Shown: piece after piece, positions 54,748-64,000 of the stretch
Position numbering within the stretch: position 1 is the stretch's first letter
Layout of the letters: each line of letters begins with the position of its first letter
DNA from: Telopea speciosissima
Lineage: Eukaryota > Streptophyta > Magnoliopsida > Proteales > Proteaceae
Length of the DNA stretch: 64,000 nucleotides
Direction: 5' to 3'
NCBI RefSeq assembly: GCF_018873765.1
Contig: NC_057926.1
Coordinates: 56,123,378 to 56,187,377, forward strand
Position numbers and translations under genes: made by a program
Notes under the pieces: generated by a model
What the model was told of the DNA's origin: nothing
What the model saw: only the letters and a program-made list of their open reading frames with translations
Database searches by the model: none

Positions 54748-57013
54748 AGAGATCCCCTCTCGCCTGCTATTTTCATTTTATGTTCTCAAGCTCTTTCTTC
54801 AGTTATCTCTCATGCTCAGGAGCTTGGTTCTTTGCAAGGCATCAAAGTTCGTCACAGAGGTCCCCCAATCACTCATTTACTATTTGCTAACGATTGCTTA
54901 CTTTTTTCAAAAGTGAAGTTGCAGGAGGTCACATCTCTTAAGCAATGCTTGGATTTATATTGTAAAGCCACTGGGCAGGCTATAAACCTTCAAAAATCCT
55001 CTCTTACATTTAGCCCAAATACGTCTAACAGGTTCAAGCGGTGGTTTTCGAGGGTATTAAAAGTTCCATATGGTGATGGACCTTCTAAATATCTGGGATT
55101 ACCAACTGACTTTGGTATTTCCAAGAAAGTTTTATTTCAAGAACTGAAGGAGAGGACTCTTAGGAACCTACAGGGTTGGAAGGAAAATTTTCTGTCCCAC
55201 GCTGGGAAGGAAGTTTTATTGAAGGCTACAATCGATACTATGTCTAACTTCGCAGGTTCACACTTTAAGTTGCCAGCTTCACTCCATGATTCAATCAGAA
55301 AGGCGAGCTCGGATTTCTATTGGGGAAATTTTGACAAGGATTCCAAAATTCATTGGATTTCTTGGTCAAGACTTTGTAGATCCAAGGTAAAGTGGGGTTT
55401 AGGTTTTAAAGACTCAAAACTCCAAAATCAAGCATTATTGACGAAGGTAGCTTGGCGGCTATGGTCATCACCGGATTCTCTATGGGCTCGCTTTATGAAG
55501 TCAATATATTTTCCACACTCAAATTTCTTTGATGCAAGATTGGGTAACAAACCATCATGGGGTTGGAGAAGTTTACTAGAACGAAGGAAAACACTGCTTA
55601 AAGGGCTACTTTGGCAGATAGGAAATGGAGAAAATATAAACATCTGGCTAGACAATTGGGTTCCAACACTTCCCAATTTCAAGATTCAAGATCCGAAACC
55701 CATTGGGTGCCAATTAAATTCTGTGGCGGATCTCATTGACCCCATCTCAAGAGGGTGGAGGATTGATCTACTTCAAAAATACTTTCAGCCTGGTACAAGG
55801 GAAGCCATTCTCAAGATTAATTTGAGTCTTTTCCAAATGGAAGACAAGCAGTTATGGGGCCCATCGAGTAATGGTATTTTTTCTGTTAAGACGGCTTACC
55901 ACTTGCTATCAAATGAAGCTCAAGCTGCTACCACTACAAGCGCATCTTCTTCACACATTCATTAGTGGGACCTTATTCCAGACTCCACCTGGAAACGCAT
56001 TTGGGGTATGAATACTCTGCCAAAAATAAAAAGCTTTATTTGGAGAGTTTGCGCATAGGGTATTGCTTCAGGGGAGGGTCTTCACTCTCGTCGAGTTCCA
56101 ATCGATTCGTCATGTCTTCGTTGTGGGGCGGATAAGGAAACTGCAGATCATATTCTATTGGGCTCTTCATTTGCTCACTTGGTCTGGTTTGGCAGTAGTT
56201 TGTCATACTCTCCTCCTTCCAACTACAACCCATTGTTACATGAATGGATAGGAAGTTGGGATGCCCTTTATCGGAGTGATAAGAAGCTTGCTCAAGAGTC
56301 GTTAGCGCAAGCATCCTTTCTTTGCCGGTATCTTTGGCTTGCAAGAAATGATTTAACTTTCAACGTCATAGCATGGAGTCCTCAAGAAGTGATTTTGGTA
56401 GCTGAGAAAGCCTATATTGAGTTCTCGACAGCATCTACAAAGGGTCAGCGACGAGATGCACCATCGATTGGTCCTATGAATGCGTTGAATGTTACATGGA
56501 TGCCCCCCGCTCTAGGTTTCATCAAAGTAAATTGCGATGCAGTACTTCTTCAAGGGACCTCGATTGGGGGTTTGGGTTTCATCTTCAAAGATCACTTGGG
56601 AAGCCAAATTAAGGCTATCTCTGCTCCTTATCTTCTCAGCTCAACTGTCCAAGGGGAGGCAGTGACAATTAGAATTGCATTGTCATAGGCTACTGCTCTT
56701 GGATTCACACATCTTCTAGTTGAATCTGATTGTAAGGAGATCATTGATTTGCTTCACACCGGTAATCAGTTCCCGCCCTTGGAGGTGGCAGCGGTAATCA
56801 ATGACATTAGGCATCAATTTCTTTCTCCTGTGTTCCACGAGCTCTGAACGGTATTGCAGATGTCTTGGCCAGGAAGGCCCTGTCTATCATGTGTACAACA
56901 AATTGGCCAAATTCCATTCCTTGGCTTCATAGGCTTTGTGTTTCTAAAGCTAATGGCTTTACACATGGTTCTCAATTTCAGTAAATCTATTTTTCACCCA
57001 AAAAAAAAAAAAA
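54748..57013 (+). mobile_element. 5'-truncated L1 LINE (copy B only)
   Basis: Breaks the sequence TCAATTGTTTTTAAA / TTGGTTCATCAAAC, which is continuous in copy A at 50125. Begins inside the RT palm (RDPLSPAIFILCSQALSS), then HLLFANDCLLFSKV (FADD-box variant), SKYLGLPTDFGISKK, LRNLQGWKENFLSHAGKEVL, zf-RVT (IKSFIWRVCA, SSCLRCGADKETADHILLG) and RNase H (FIKVNCDAVLLQG, GLGFIFKDHLG). Ends in A13 at 57000-57013. Stops at 55963 and about 56057 and a stop after the RNase H start make it inactive, but long open frames show it is the youngest large insert here. Confidence 0.92.
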
Positions 57014-57185
57014 TAAATTTGGTTCATCAAACTTTTAACATGTAATTTATATTCTATATTCATTATTTGGTTTGATGATGTAGACATTCTATTATCTTTC
57101 TTTTGTACTTTTTATTATTTTTTCTTGAGGAGTATATGAATCTTAATTTCTAATGATACATGCATCATGCTTTTAAAAGATATGG

Positions 57186-57358
57186 GGGAGAGTTTTCACT
57201 CCAGGAGTGTAGCCCTTGCGCCAATGGGGGTCAATGGGAGCGCACATGGAAGCATCAATAGGGGCGGCAATTCCACTTTTCCTGAGGGCACAACGTCATT
57301 TTACGGGTGCCTGTGTCTGGGCGAAGGAGCCACATTCTCGGACAAACTCTTTTTTCCC
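57186..57358. mobile_element. GC-rich foldback element, copy 13 (copy B)
   Basis: Left CCAGGAGTGTAGCCCTTGCG, right inward CCGAGAATGTGGCTCCTTCG. Equivalent to 50290 in copy A. Confidence 0.8.
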
Positions 57359-57404
57359 AAAAGATATACATGAAAGTATGGTATGTCCAAAGCTATTAAA
57401 AATC

Positions 57405-57502
57405 ACTCTGAGTGTGGATCGGAGAACCCCAGTCGTACGATGTGCACTGTACGTCGTGCGGCGCACAAGTGCGCTGGAGAGGAGCCGGATCCAAAAACTC
57501 TC
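57405..57502. repeat. GC-rich palindromic patch (GGATCC...ends)
   Basis: Starts at the end of copy B. Contains CGTACGATGTGCACTGTACG and GCGGCGCACAAGTGCGC, both partial palindromes, between GTGTGGATCGGAG and GAGCCGGATCCAAAA. Probably another small inverted-repeat element. Confidence 0.5.
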
Positions 57503-58554
57503 TCCAATCTTCTTGCCAAAAAATAAAAAAGAACTCTTTCTCAATAATTATGTTAAATGTTAATTCATTGAAGAAAAAAAAGTAGCTAATAAAATAACCT
57601 CTCCATTATCTACATCCACTAGAGAAATTTGGTTGGTTTTTATTGATCGATAGATGTACTTCTTAACAGTGTCCATATTTCAAATTTAGTATTCCATCTT
57701 AATCATATTTCAAATTTTGTATTTTTCCCCCCTTGAGAAATATAAATTCCATATATAGAAAAAAAACATTGAATACTTCACCCTAATGGCTAACCCAACA
57801 ACTTTGGTCCCCCTGTACCTATGCCATCTGGTTCTTAGGCTTGAAGGTGAAAGGCTTGAAATGGTTAAATTTGGTCCAGTTAAACATATATATGCATTGA
57901 ATTGATCACTAGAATTTAAATGCCTTGCATTTAAACAATTGCTTCTATCTCCTCCAGAACATGACTTTTTGCAGATATGGTTTGGGATCAAAAAAAGAAA
58001 AGAAACCCCACATAGAAGGGCAAGCAAGTATGAAGGCAAGGAATGTCTTACCCTAAGTCTTCTCCAGGGATGCGTCTATGTCACAAAGCAATGACCATTA
58101 CATAGGAAAATCCTTGGCTTAATTTATGTCAATCTATTTCATACCCAATCATTAAATGTTGCCGTGGTGAGCTCAAAATGGCAGTTAAGGGCAGTGGTCA
58201 AACACATTATGTATCTTAAAACCAGTGCACGAGACTTTTGCCATTGCGTGGTCTGGGGAGGGTCATAACCCTATTTTCATAGAGAGGTTGTTTTTCAGAA
58301 CAATCTGTATCTTTATTTAAACCGAAGATTGTATAACTCTGGGCTTGAATCCATTTCACCCTTAATATTTTTCTTAACTTTTTAGATGATAATCAACTAG
58401 GGATGTTAAAACAGTTTGTTCGATTAATTTATATCATTTTGTCAGACTGAAAATGATGTTTATTGGTCCAGTCCATCTCGATTCATAATCGGTTTCTCTT
58501 AACTGTCCTTTATTGGTCTAGTCTTGATTTTCTATTTATTAAAAAATAAAAACA

Positions 58555-58870
58555 AAAGAAGGTAATGTTTTCGATAATCACAAAATAAATCTGAGCTATA
58601 AATTTATATGTTTTTTTAATCTAACCCGTATGCTCCTACTCTGAATTGGGAGAATGCACAGTAATGTTTAGAGTACTGGCATACATGTGTGGGCATACAT
58701 GGAATGTGTGCCAATAAAAAAAGGTGTATTTAATTGAATTAGATTTTGAAATTCGACATGTGGCTAATCTAGACCACATTTTCTCTATCAAATGGTCAAA
58801 ATAGACATATCAACTATCCATGTGGCAAAATAGATGCCCTATGATATCTGAAAATATAACATACCCTTGT
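58555..58870 (+). repeat. Partial copy of the region upstream of duplication copy A
   Basis: Matches 43165-43890 without the hAT-like insert: AATCACAAAATAAATCTGAG / AATCACAAAACAATCTGAG, AGTAATGTTTAGAGTAC / AGTAATGTCTAGAGTAC, ATTCGACATGTGGCTAATC / TTTGACACGTTTCTAAT. Same orientation as the original. Confidence 0.75.
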
Positions 58871-59703
58871 TACAGTAATAAGTCCACAAAAATATTAAAT
58901 TTTATCATATATTTTTTTTTTGTTTTTTTATCAATTTTTTCAGTTTCAATCTAAATGGTAAAGTTGGCTAATTCTTATAAAAAAAAAAATCAAGTTGGCT
59001 AATCAGTTGCTTTCTATCTTTTACGGTTTCTAAAATTCAAAACTAATACGATAAAGTATTCAGTTGGTTGGATTTAAGTTCTTGTACTTCTTTATTTATG
59101 TTTTTTTATATTTTTTATATCCCATATGTTTGGTTCTCTTGAAGAAAAACAAAATAAACTGAACTTACCAAACACCTATTTATTATTTTGTTTTTTTTCA
59201 TTATTAAAAAAAAAAAAAACTAATAATACTTCTATGAAATGTTACCAAACGTCACTTTATTACCTACCCAGGGTAGAAGTAAGAACCTTTTGAGAAATTG
59301 GAATTGGAAATGTATATCATAGCTGTTAGCTGTAGTGACACATAAAAGCAAATAGTGTAAAAAAGATAAAAAAGACAAAGGAGCTCCAGTTCCGAAGAAG
59401 AGGAATCTGAGAAGAAAAGCAAATGGTAGGCCCCACACGTAATAACAGCGAAATATCTGCAAACATATCCAAAGCACGCATTTTCAATTATTTTAATTTT
59501 TGCCCTTTCCTTTGGAATTTGTTTGGATCTTTCCTATTTCCATTTTCCCAATTTTCAAATCCCCTACGCGGATTTCCACCAAAACGAACGAACGAACGAA
59601 CCATGTCAAACCAACACAACTGTCATCTAAACAACGAATAATACGAATCTTCAAATCCCCCTTATGGCCCACTCATCTCTGGTGGACCCCACATTTTCCT
59701 TCC

Positions 59704-59714
59704 CTTATTTATAA
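59704..59714 (+). promoter_or_regulatory. Putative TATA box of the second PADRE gene
   Basis: TTATTTATAAG, about 165 bp upstream of the start codon, followed by a CT-rich leader. Position and sequence fit a plant TATA element; inference only. Confidence 0.55.
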
Positions 59715-59876
59715 GCCTCCCAAGTTCTCCACCGCCTAAACTCAGAACTCTCATCTTCCACAACTCTCAAGTCTCAACCCTTTCACATACGTAGACTTTC
59801 TTTCAGCCTTAATCTCAAGCACCTAATCTGCTTTTCTTCTCCTTCTTCTTCTCGTGTTCTTCTGCAACTTGTGAAT

Positions 59877-60437
59877 ATGGGGAACTACATCTCCTGCACT
59901 CTATCTACAGTCCCAGGCAATAAGCACTTCTCCAGATGTGCCAAGGTAATATTACCTAGTGGGGATATCAGGCAATTCGACGGACCCGTCAACGCAGCGG
60001 AGCTCATGTTTGAGAACCCAAATTACTTCTTAGTAAATTCTCAATCGCTGCAGATTGGTCGTAGATTCTCTGCTCTCAACGCCGATGAGGAATTAGAGAT
60101 GGGTAACGTCTACATCATGTTTCCCATGAAGAGATTGAATTCTGTTATCACTGCGGTGGATATGGGAGTGCTTTTGATTACTGCCAATTCGGCAGCCAAG
60201 CGGGCTTCTGGGGGAAAACTCAGGATCTTGCCGGAATCCGGTGGATGCACTGCACGGGTTGCGCCGGTCTCAACTGCTGTTAACAATTTGCAGGGAAGTG
60301 AAGAAGGTTTGCCGAAATTGAAATTGGATGATATTGAAGACTTCTCTGTACAAGAATTCAAGCACAGGTTATCAGTTTGCAGATCGAGAAAGCCTTTGTT
60401 AGAAACCATAACAGAGGAACCCCTCTGCTTTAGGTGA
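59877..60437 (+). CDS. PADRE (DUF4228) domain protein, 186 aa
   Basis: Single exon from ATG 59877 to TGA 60435-60437. An in-frame GTG lies two codons upstream, but ATG giving MGNYISC fits the family. Gly2 and Cys7 suggest lipid modification. Domain: KVILPSGDIRQFDGPVNAAE, LMFENPNYFLVNSQSLQIG, then LNADEELEMGNVYIMFPMKR. A variable middle follows, then the C-terminal motif RSRKPLLETITEEP, also seen in the paralogue at 40607 (RSWKPALDTILETP). The two proteins share the domain layout but are only modestly similar, so they are old paralogues. Family linked to stress and pathogen response; biochemical role unknown. Confidence 0.92.
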   Translation: MGNYISCTLSTVPGNKHFSRCAKVILPSGDIRQFDGPVNAAELMFENPNYFLVNSQSLQIGRRFSALNADEELEMGNVYIMFPMKRLNSVITAVDMGVLLITANSAAKRASGGKLRILPESGGCTARVAPVSTAVNNLQGSEEGLPKLKLDDIEDFSVQEFKHRLSVCRSRKPLLETITEEPLCFR

Positions 60438-60789
60438 ACCATTTTAACAAAACCACAAGGTTAAAGTGTATGTCTATGTAGTTTGTGCTCTCCTGTTTTT
60501 TGAAGATGAGAGAATTAATTCTTTGTAATTGTTGGGAAAGAAAAAAGAAATTCTTTTGTGTAATACAAAGAAATAAGAAATTCTTTTGTGTAATACAGTG
60601 AAATAATCACTAACTTTGAATAGAAAGATCCACTCCTTAGTTCATATTCCATATAGATTTTGGGGAAAAATTGGATCAAAGGATCAAAACCATGGATCAT
60701 ACAGAACCACTGAACCAGCAAAACCCAATTTGTTTTTTTCTTTGAGAAATTATTTTTGGTTCATGGCCAATTCAAAGGGGGAGAGAGGA
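60438..60789 (+). other. Probable 3' UTR of the second PADRE gene
   Basis: AT-rich. A 29-bp direct repeat containing AAATTCTTTTGTGTAATACA occurs twice at about 60546-60600. Confidence 0.5.
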
Positions 60790-60950
60790 TTCAGATCCTC
60801 TACTGCCGAGCTGCCAGGCAGAACGGTACTGTCGAGACACAGCAAGGCGGGGAATGATCGCCTTACCCCTATCCCAACGTTTTACTCGAGCAGGGGTAAG
60901 AGGGTCATTCACCGCCTCGCTGTGTCTCGGCAGTACCCCTTAGAAGTTAC
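60790..60950. mobile_element. Foldback element, long GC-rich arms
   Basis: Arms of about 33 bp: GGTACTGTCGAGACACAGCA (60823) and inward right GGTACTGCCGAGACACAGCG, followed by AGGCGG and GAATGA. Relative at 41811-41977. Strong potential hairpin, no coding capacity. Confidence 0.8.
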
Positions 60951-62225
60951 ATGTTTAATACCAATTCCTGCCTAATTCAACTTTAACAGATCCCTTTCAG
61001 CCGCCATAACTTACCAAAAGAATCGCCTTTGGTACAAATTTCACAATCAATTACAAGTTTAGACGGTTCCATAAATGGATTGAATTATCGGAACTGATAT
61101 GTATCGGCCTAGAATGCATTCTAAGAATGCATACCAAACGCTGCCTTAATTTTAGAAATTAAAATTTCAATCGATTTTATTCTAGGGTAAAACTGTTGGT
61201 TTTGAAATGAATCGAATAAAGTGTGACTCGCATAAAAATCGAACTTCAAGTGAACCTAAATCATACTAAACCCTAAAGACTAAAAACACGAGTTCTAAGA
61301 TTTCAGTTCACCTCGTCTGTCTTACTTCTATCTTTCTATATCGACTCTCTTCACTTCTCATATGCAATTCTACACTTATGCTAGTTTCCTCTATCGTGCC
61401 TTGCTTCTTCAATACCAATACAAGATATTCTTAAATCTTGTATGATTCGAAGAAGTGAATCACATAACTGAATTATTGAGACCATATAATAAATCGAACG
61501 AAGCCAAATATAGAAAATCGAATATGAACCACCCCGAGCCGATTCAATTTCAATTTGAGAGTATGAAAATTATTCGATTTGTTTCGATTTCAATTTGTGA
61601 TGCCAATTTAATTATGTGTTTATTGGAGCAGCTAAAGAGCCTTAGCTATGCTAACAAGATGATTGAACCTCCAAGAGACCAAGAACCAGTTGCACTTGAA
61701 TATACTCATTCAATGATTGAACCACATTTCTTGGTTATCCACCTTATGCAGATGAGTTGCGTCAAAAGCTAATGTCATCTCAGTATCTCATAGTCAAAAC
61801 TAGTTTCTCTGAATCTAATTTCTATCTCTTAGCTGGAGTCTCGAGGTGGGTTTGCAGGATTGGCCCATATGAGATGGCCTTCTTGGATGAACTAAATATC
61901 TATCTTGAAGTGAATTGGATAATGCATATTTTTTTGTTTTTTGGAAAGGGTTTCTAAAGGGCAGTGTAAGTACACCAATGAGGGGTTGGAAAATGATATT
62001 ATTTATACGGATCCATATGGTAAAAATAGGAGAGAAAGTATCACTGTAAACCCTATTATGTGAAAAGCGTATAAAAAAGTCTGTACAAGAGCATACTAAA
62101 AAGATCCCAAAGTTTGCTACTTACACATCAAGTTTTAGTCGAAACATAGTTTTCTAGGTAAGAAAAACCAATGGAAAAAAAATGAATTTCTAAAACTAAT
62201 TGAAAAACAAAAAATCTTTTGGACA
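60951..62225. other. Intergenic without recognised gene
   Basis: Contains an end fragment of the TTTGGTATGCATTCT MITE type near 61107-61142 and patches of AATCGAACTT / CGATTTCAATT words (61150-61610). The open stretch 61455-61772 reads into these words and is not a credible gene. Confidence 0.4.
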
Positions 62226-62233
62226 AAAAATGA

Positions 62234-63439
62234 GGGGTAAAGCTGTTTGTAACCAGTCCGGTTACAACAATGTTTTGTTACCGAGCTTATTTGTCCATGC
62301 CATATCACTTGCCACCTTTTAAAGGTAGGGTAATTTTCGTAATTTCCCCCTCCTCCCTCTCCTTCTCCCAATCTCCCCCTTCTTCTCTATCTCGGTCTCC
62401 CCTCCACTACCACTCCCTGCGCCCAGCCTTGCCCCCATTCCCCGCAACACCCCCGCCCAGCCCACTTCTCACAGTTATCAGAGGCAGCAACCCACCGTTT
62501 CCATCTCCACACCATTTCAGCTAAATCAGATCTTTAAAGCGTTGAAAAAGATATTGCTAGACTTTAGGTACCTAGCCCAAACTCCTCACAAACCAAAAAT
62601 ATTTGTTTCTGAAAATCAGAAGTTGCAGAGTGATCCAATTCTCACAAACTATGAAGAATGAGCTTTCAAAGCACCAAAATCTCATGGATGAATCCGGAAA
62701 TCTTTGTTCTTAAAATCAGACGTTTGTATTCGGTGCTTTCTCTTTTTCTTCTGATTTTCAATTTTATCAATTGAATCCTAGCTGAGCTGTGGCGGTGACG
62801 GATGAGGAAGCACCGGATACAAACGTGGTTTTGATAAGCTTCGATGAAGTGATTGATGCAATGGCAATTCATGATGAGGCATTAGCATTAGCATAAACAT
62901 TGGAGTGTAACAAGCGAGCACCACCGCCGCAACCACTACCATCACCATGATCGAGGAGATGTAGAGTGGAATTGCAAGCTCAAATGGGGAGAGTGGAGAG
63001 TGAGATTTCTCTAATTAATTCTGAGATTCCGATTTGATTTCCTCATCATTTCGAAATTCATTGTGATATACCAGGACCAGTAAAACGCTAAGCATTATTT
63101 GTAGCACTTCGCAGTGGATTGTGGACCGAAAACAACAGTTGAAGTCCGGAACCAGAGGCACTTGTTGACACCGCAGAAGAATATAGAGGGTTCGGTTTGG
63201 GAAATCTAGAGGTTGAGAGGAAGGGAGGGGGAGAGGGAGTCGGAGATGGTGGTGAGGTGGGTGTTGTCGGAACCGGGGATGAGGGCAATGGAGAGGGAGA
63301 GGGAGAGGGAGAGGTTCTACCAAATTTTAAAATTACAATATCAGGCTTTCTAATTTAATGCCACATCTACATATGATGGCCAAAAATGTCTGATTACAAA
63401 TTCTGCTTGTAACCTTCTTGGTTATAAACAGATACACCC
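62234..63439. mobile_element. MULE-like non-autonomous element, 1206 bp, with 8-bp target duplication
   Basis: Left end GGGGTAAAGCTGTTTGTAAC, right end inward GGGTGTATCTGTTTATAACC; similarity continues through GGTTACAA. Flanking direct repeats AAAAATGA at 62226-62233 and 63440-63447 are exact. The interior has no transposase. It is richer in GC than its surroundings and contains CT-rich and GAG-rich blocks and a minus-strand open frame at 63015-63323 rich in Pro/Ser, reminiscent of a captured 5' exon. Pack-MULE is an inference; hAT is the alternative given an 8-bp target. Confidence 0.75.
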
Positions 63440-63479
63440 AAAAATGAAAAGAAGTAAAGAACTCAAAATACAAAGAAAA

Positions 63480-64000
63480 ATGTCAATACATGAAATGACA
63501 TGTATGTTGGGATCGACACACGACAAACAGAAACGCAACAAGAGGAAGAAACCCAAGCAAACAAAAACAACACACAAGATTTACGTGATTCAGTAAAAAC
63601 CTGTCTACATCTACGGAGAGATCCCTTGTTCTTCACTAAGAGAAAAATACAGTACAAGCATGGTTTAAGTTTAATCCCAAAATCCAAACCCAAATCCCTT
63701 GTACACCTCTCAGTAAACCTAAGAACAATCCACTCTCTTACACCTCACATCTTGCATGTCCCTTGCTTGTCCTTATATTTCTCTTCCCATTTTAAATCCC
63801 CTCAAAATATATAGAGATACAAAGCTTGGCATGCAAGCATCCTTCCCTTGCATCCCACTCAACCCAGCTTGACCATCAAGCTAACCATAAGAGTTCCAAT
63901 GCAATAAATGCAAGCCAAAACCCAACAACTCATGTGAATCCCCATGCAATCAATGCGAGTCAAAACCCAACAATGTAGTGGGAAGCGCCAAGAAGCGCCT
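63480..64000 (-). mobile_element. Possible LTR-type repeat at the window end, fossil
   Basis: The sequence ACACAAGATTTACGTGATTC and CTACATCTACGGAGAGATCC resembles a conserved stretch of many plant LTR elements (usually with GTGGTTCGG). The element would continue beyond 64000. No coding region visible. Low certainty. Confidence 0.3.

Larger units (their letters stand above)
50827..57405 (+). repeat. Segmental duplication, copy B
   Basis: Co-linear direct copy of 43899-50515 (anchors listed there). Its length is similar only because B lost or never had A's inserts but gained a 188-bp hAT-like element, a 106-bp Tourist-like MITE, a SINE and a 2.3-kb LINE. Divergence by eye is substantial (roughly 10-20 percent with many indels), so the duplication is old. 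Confidence 0.85.
57503..59876. other. Intergenic, with SINE fragment, x' repeat and promoter of the second PADRE gene
   Basis: 58221-58300 is a minus-strand 3' fragment of an Au SINE (CAGTGCACGAGAC, GGTCTGGGGAGGGTCATAAC). 58394-58540 is a degenerate GGTCCAGTCC-type patch. 58555-58870 matches the flank upstream of copy A. A TATA-like TTATTTATAAG lies at 59704-59714, about 165 bp before the ATG at 59877. No other gene recognised. Confidence 0.5.

Noticed and set aside
57710-58039. 109-codon minus-strand ORF
   Set aside because: No recognisable domain, no splice or promoter context; likely chance.

Overview
This is nuclear DNA from a flowering plant. The evidence is three intron-rich genes with clear plant orthologues, plant-specific families (PADRE/DUF4228, SABATH methyltransferases), Au-type SINEs and many plant-style MITEs. 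It looks like an early-branching eudicot or magnoliid, but the sequence does not fix the species. All exon boundaries were placed by hand from reading frame, GT/GC-AG signals and remembered family sequences; no alignment was run.

Layout. 1-1665 is the 3' part of a decayed L1-type LINE. 1822-3187 is a Mutator-like element with long inverted ends. 3499-18983 (+) is a complete eight-exon gene for ALIX, the BRO1-domain ESCRT adaptor (874 aa); its 5.4-kb second intron and 3.3-kb sixth intron are packed with transposon debris. 19808-20905 (-) is a SABATH carboxyl methyltransferase pseudogene, and 22637-23843 (-) is a better preserved SABATH paralogue. 26204-36714 (+) is a complete 13-exon gene for a TTC5-like TPR/OB-fold protein (420 aa) with a probable GC-AG intron. 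40607-41104 (+) and 59877-60437 (+) are two single-exon PADRE-domain genes, both beginning MGN with Cys7.

Between the two PADRE genes lies a tandem segmental duplication: copy A (about 43.9-50.5 kb) and copy B (about 50.8-57.4 kb) run co-linear, and a fragment matching the sequence just upstream of copy A recurs at 58.56-58.87 kb. Because each copy shows the state of the other before insertion, the pair works as a natural record of transposition. hAT-like elements of 503 and 83 bp are present only in A. A 188-bp hAT-like element, a 106-bp Tourist-like element, a tRNA-derived SINE with a 17-bp target duplication and a 5'-truncated L1 LINE are present only in B.

The most striking non-genic signal is a family of about 14 short GC-rich inverted-repeat (foldback) elements, most about 130-190 bp, concentrated from 33.8 to 61 kb. 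The region also holds hAT-like elements whose bodies are degenerate word repeats (AACCGAAACC, GGGCCAGGG, CGATACGATATC). There is no operon-like organisation; the genes are unrelated neighbours. I found no CRISPR array, rRNA or functional tRNA gene.
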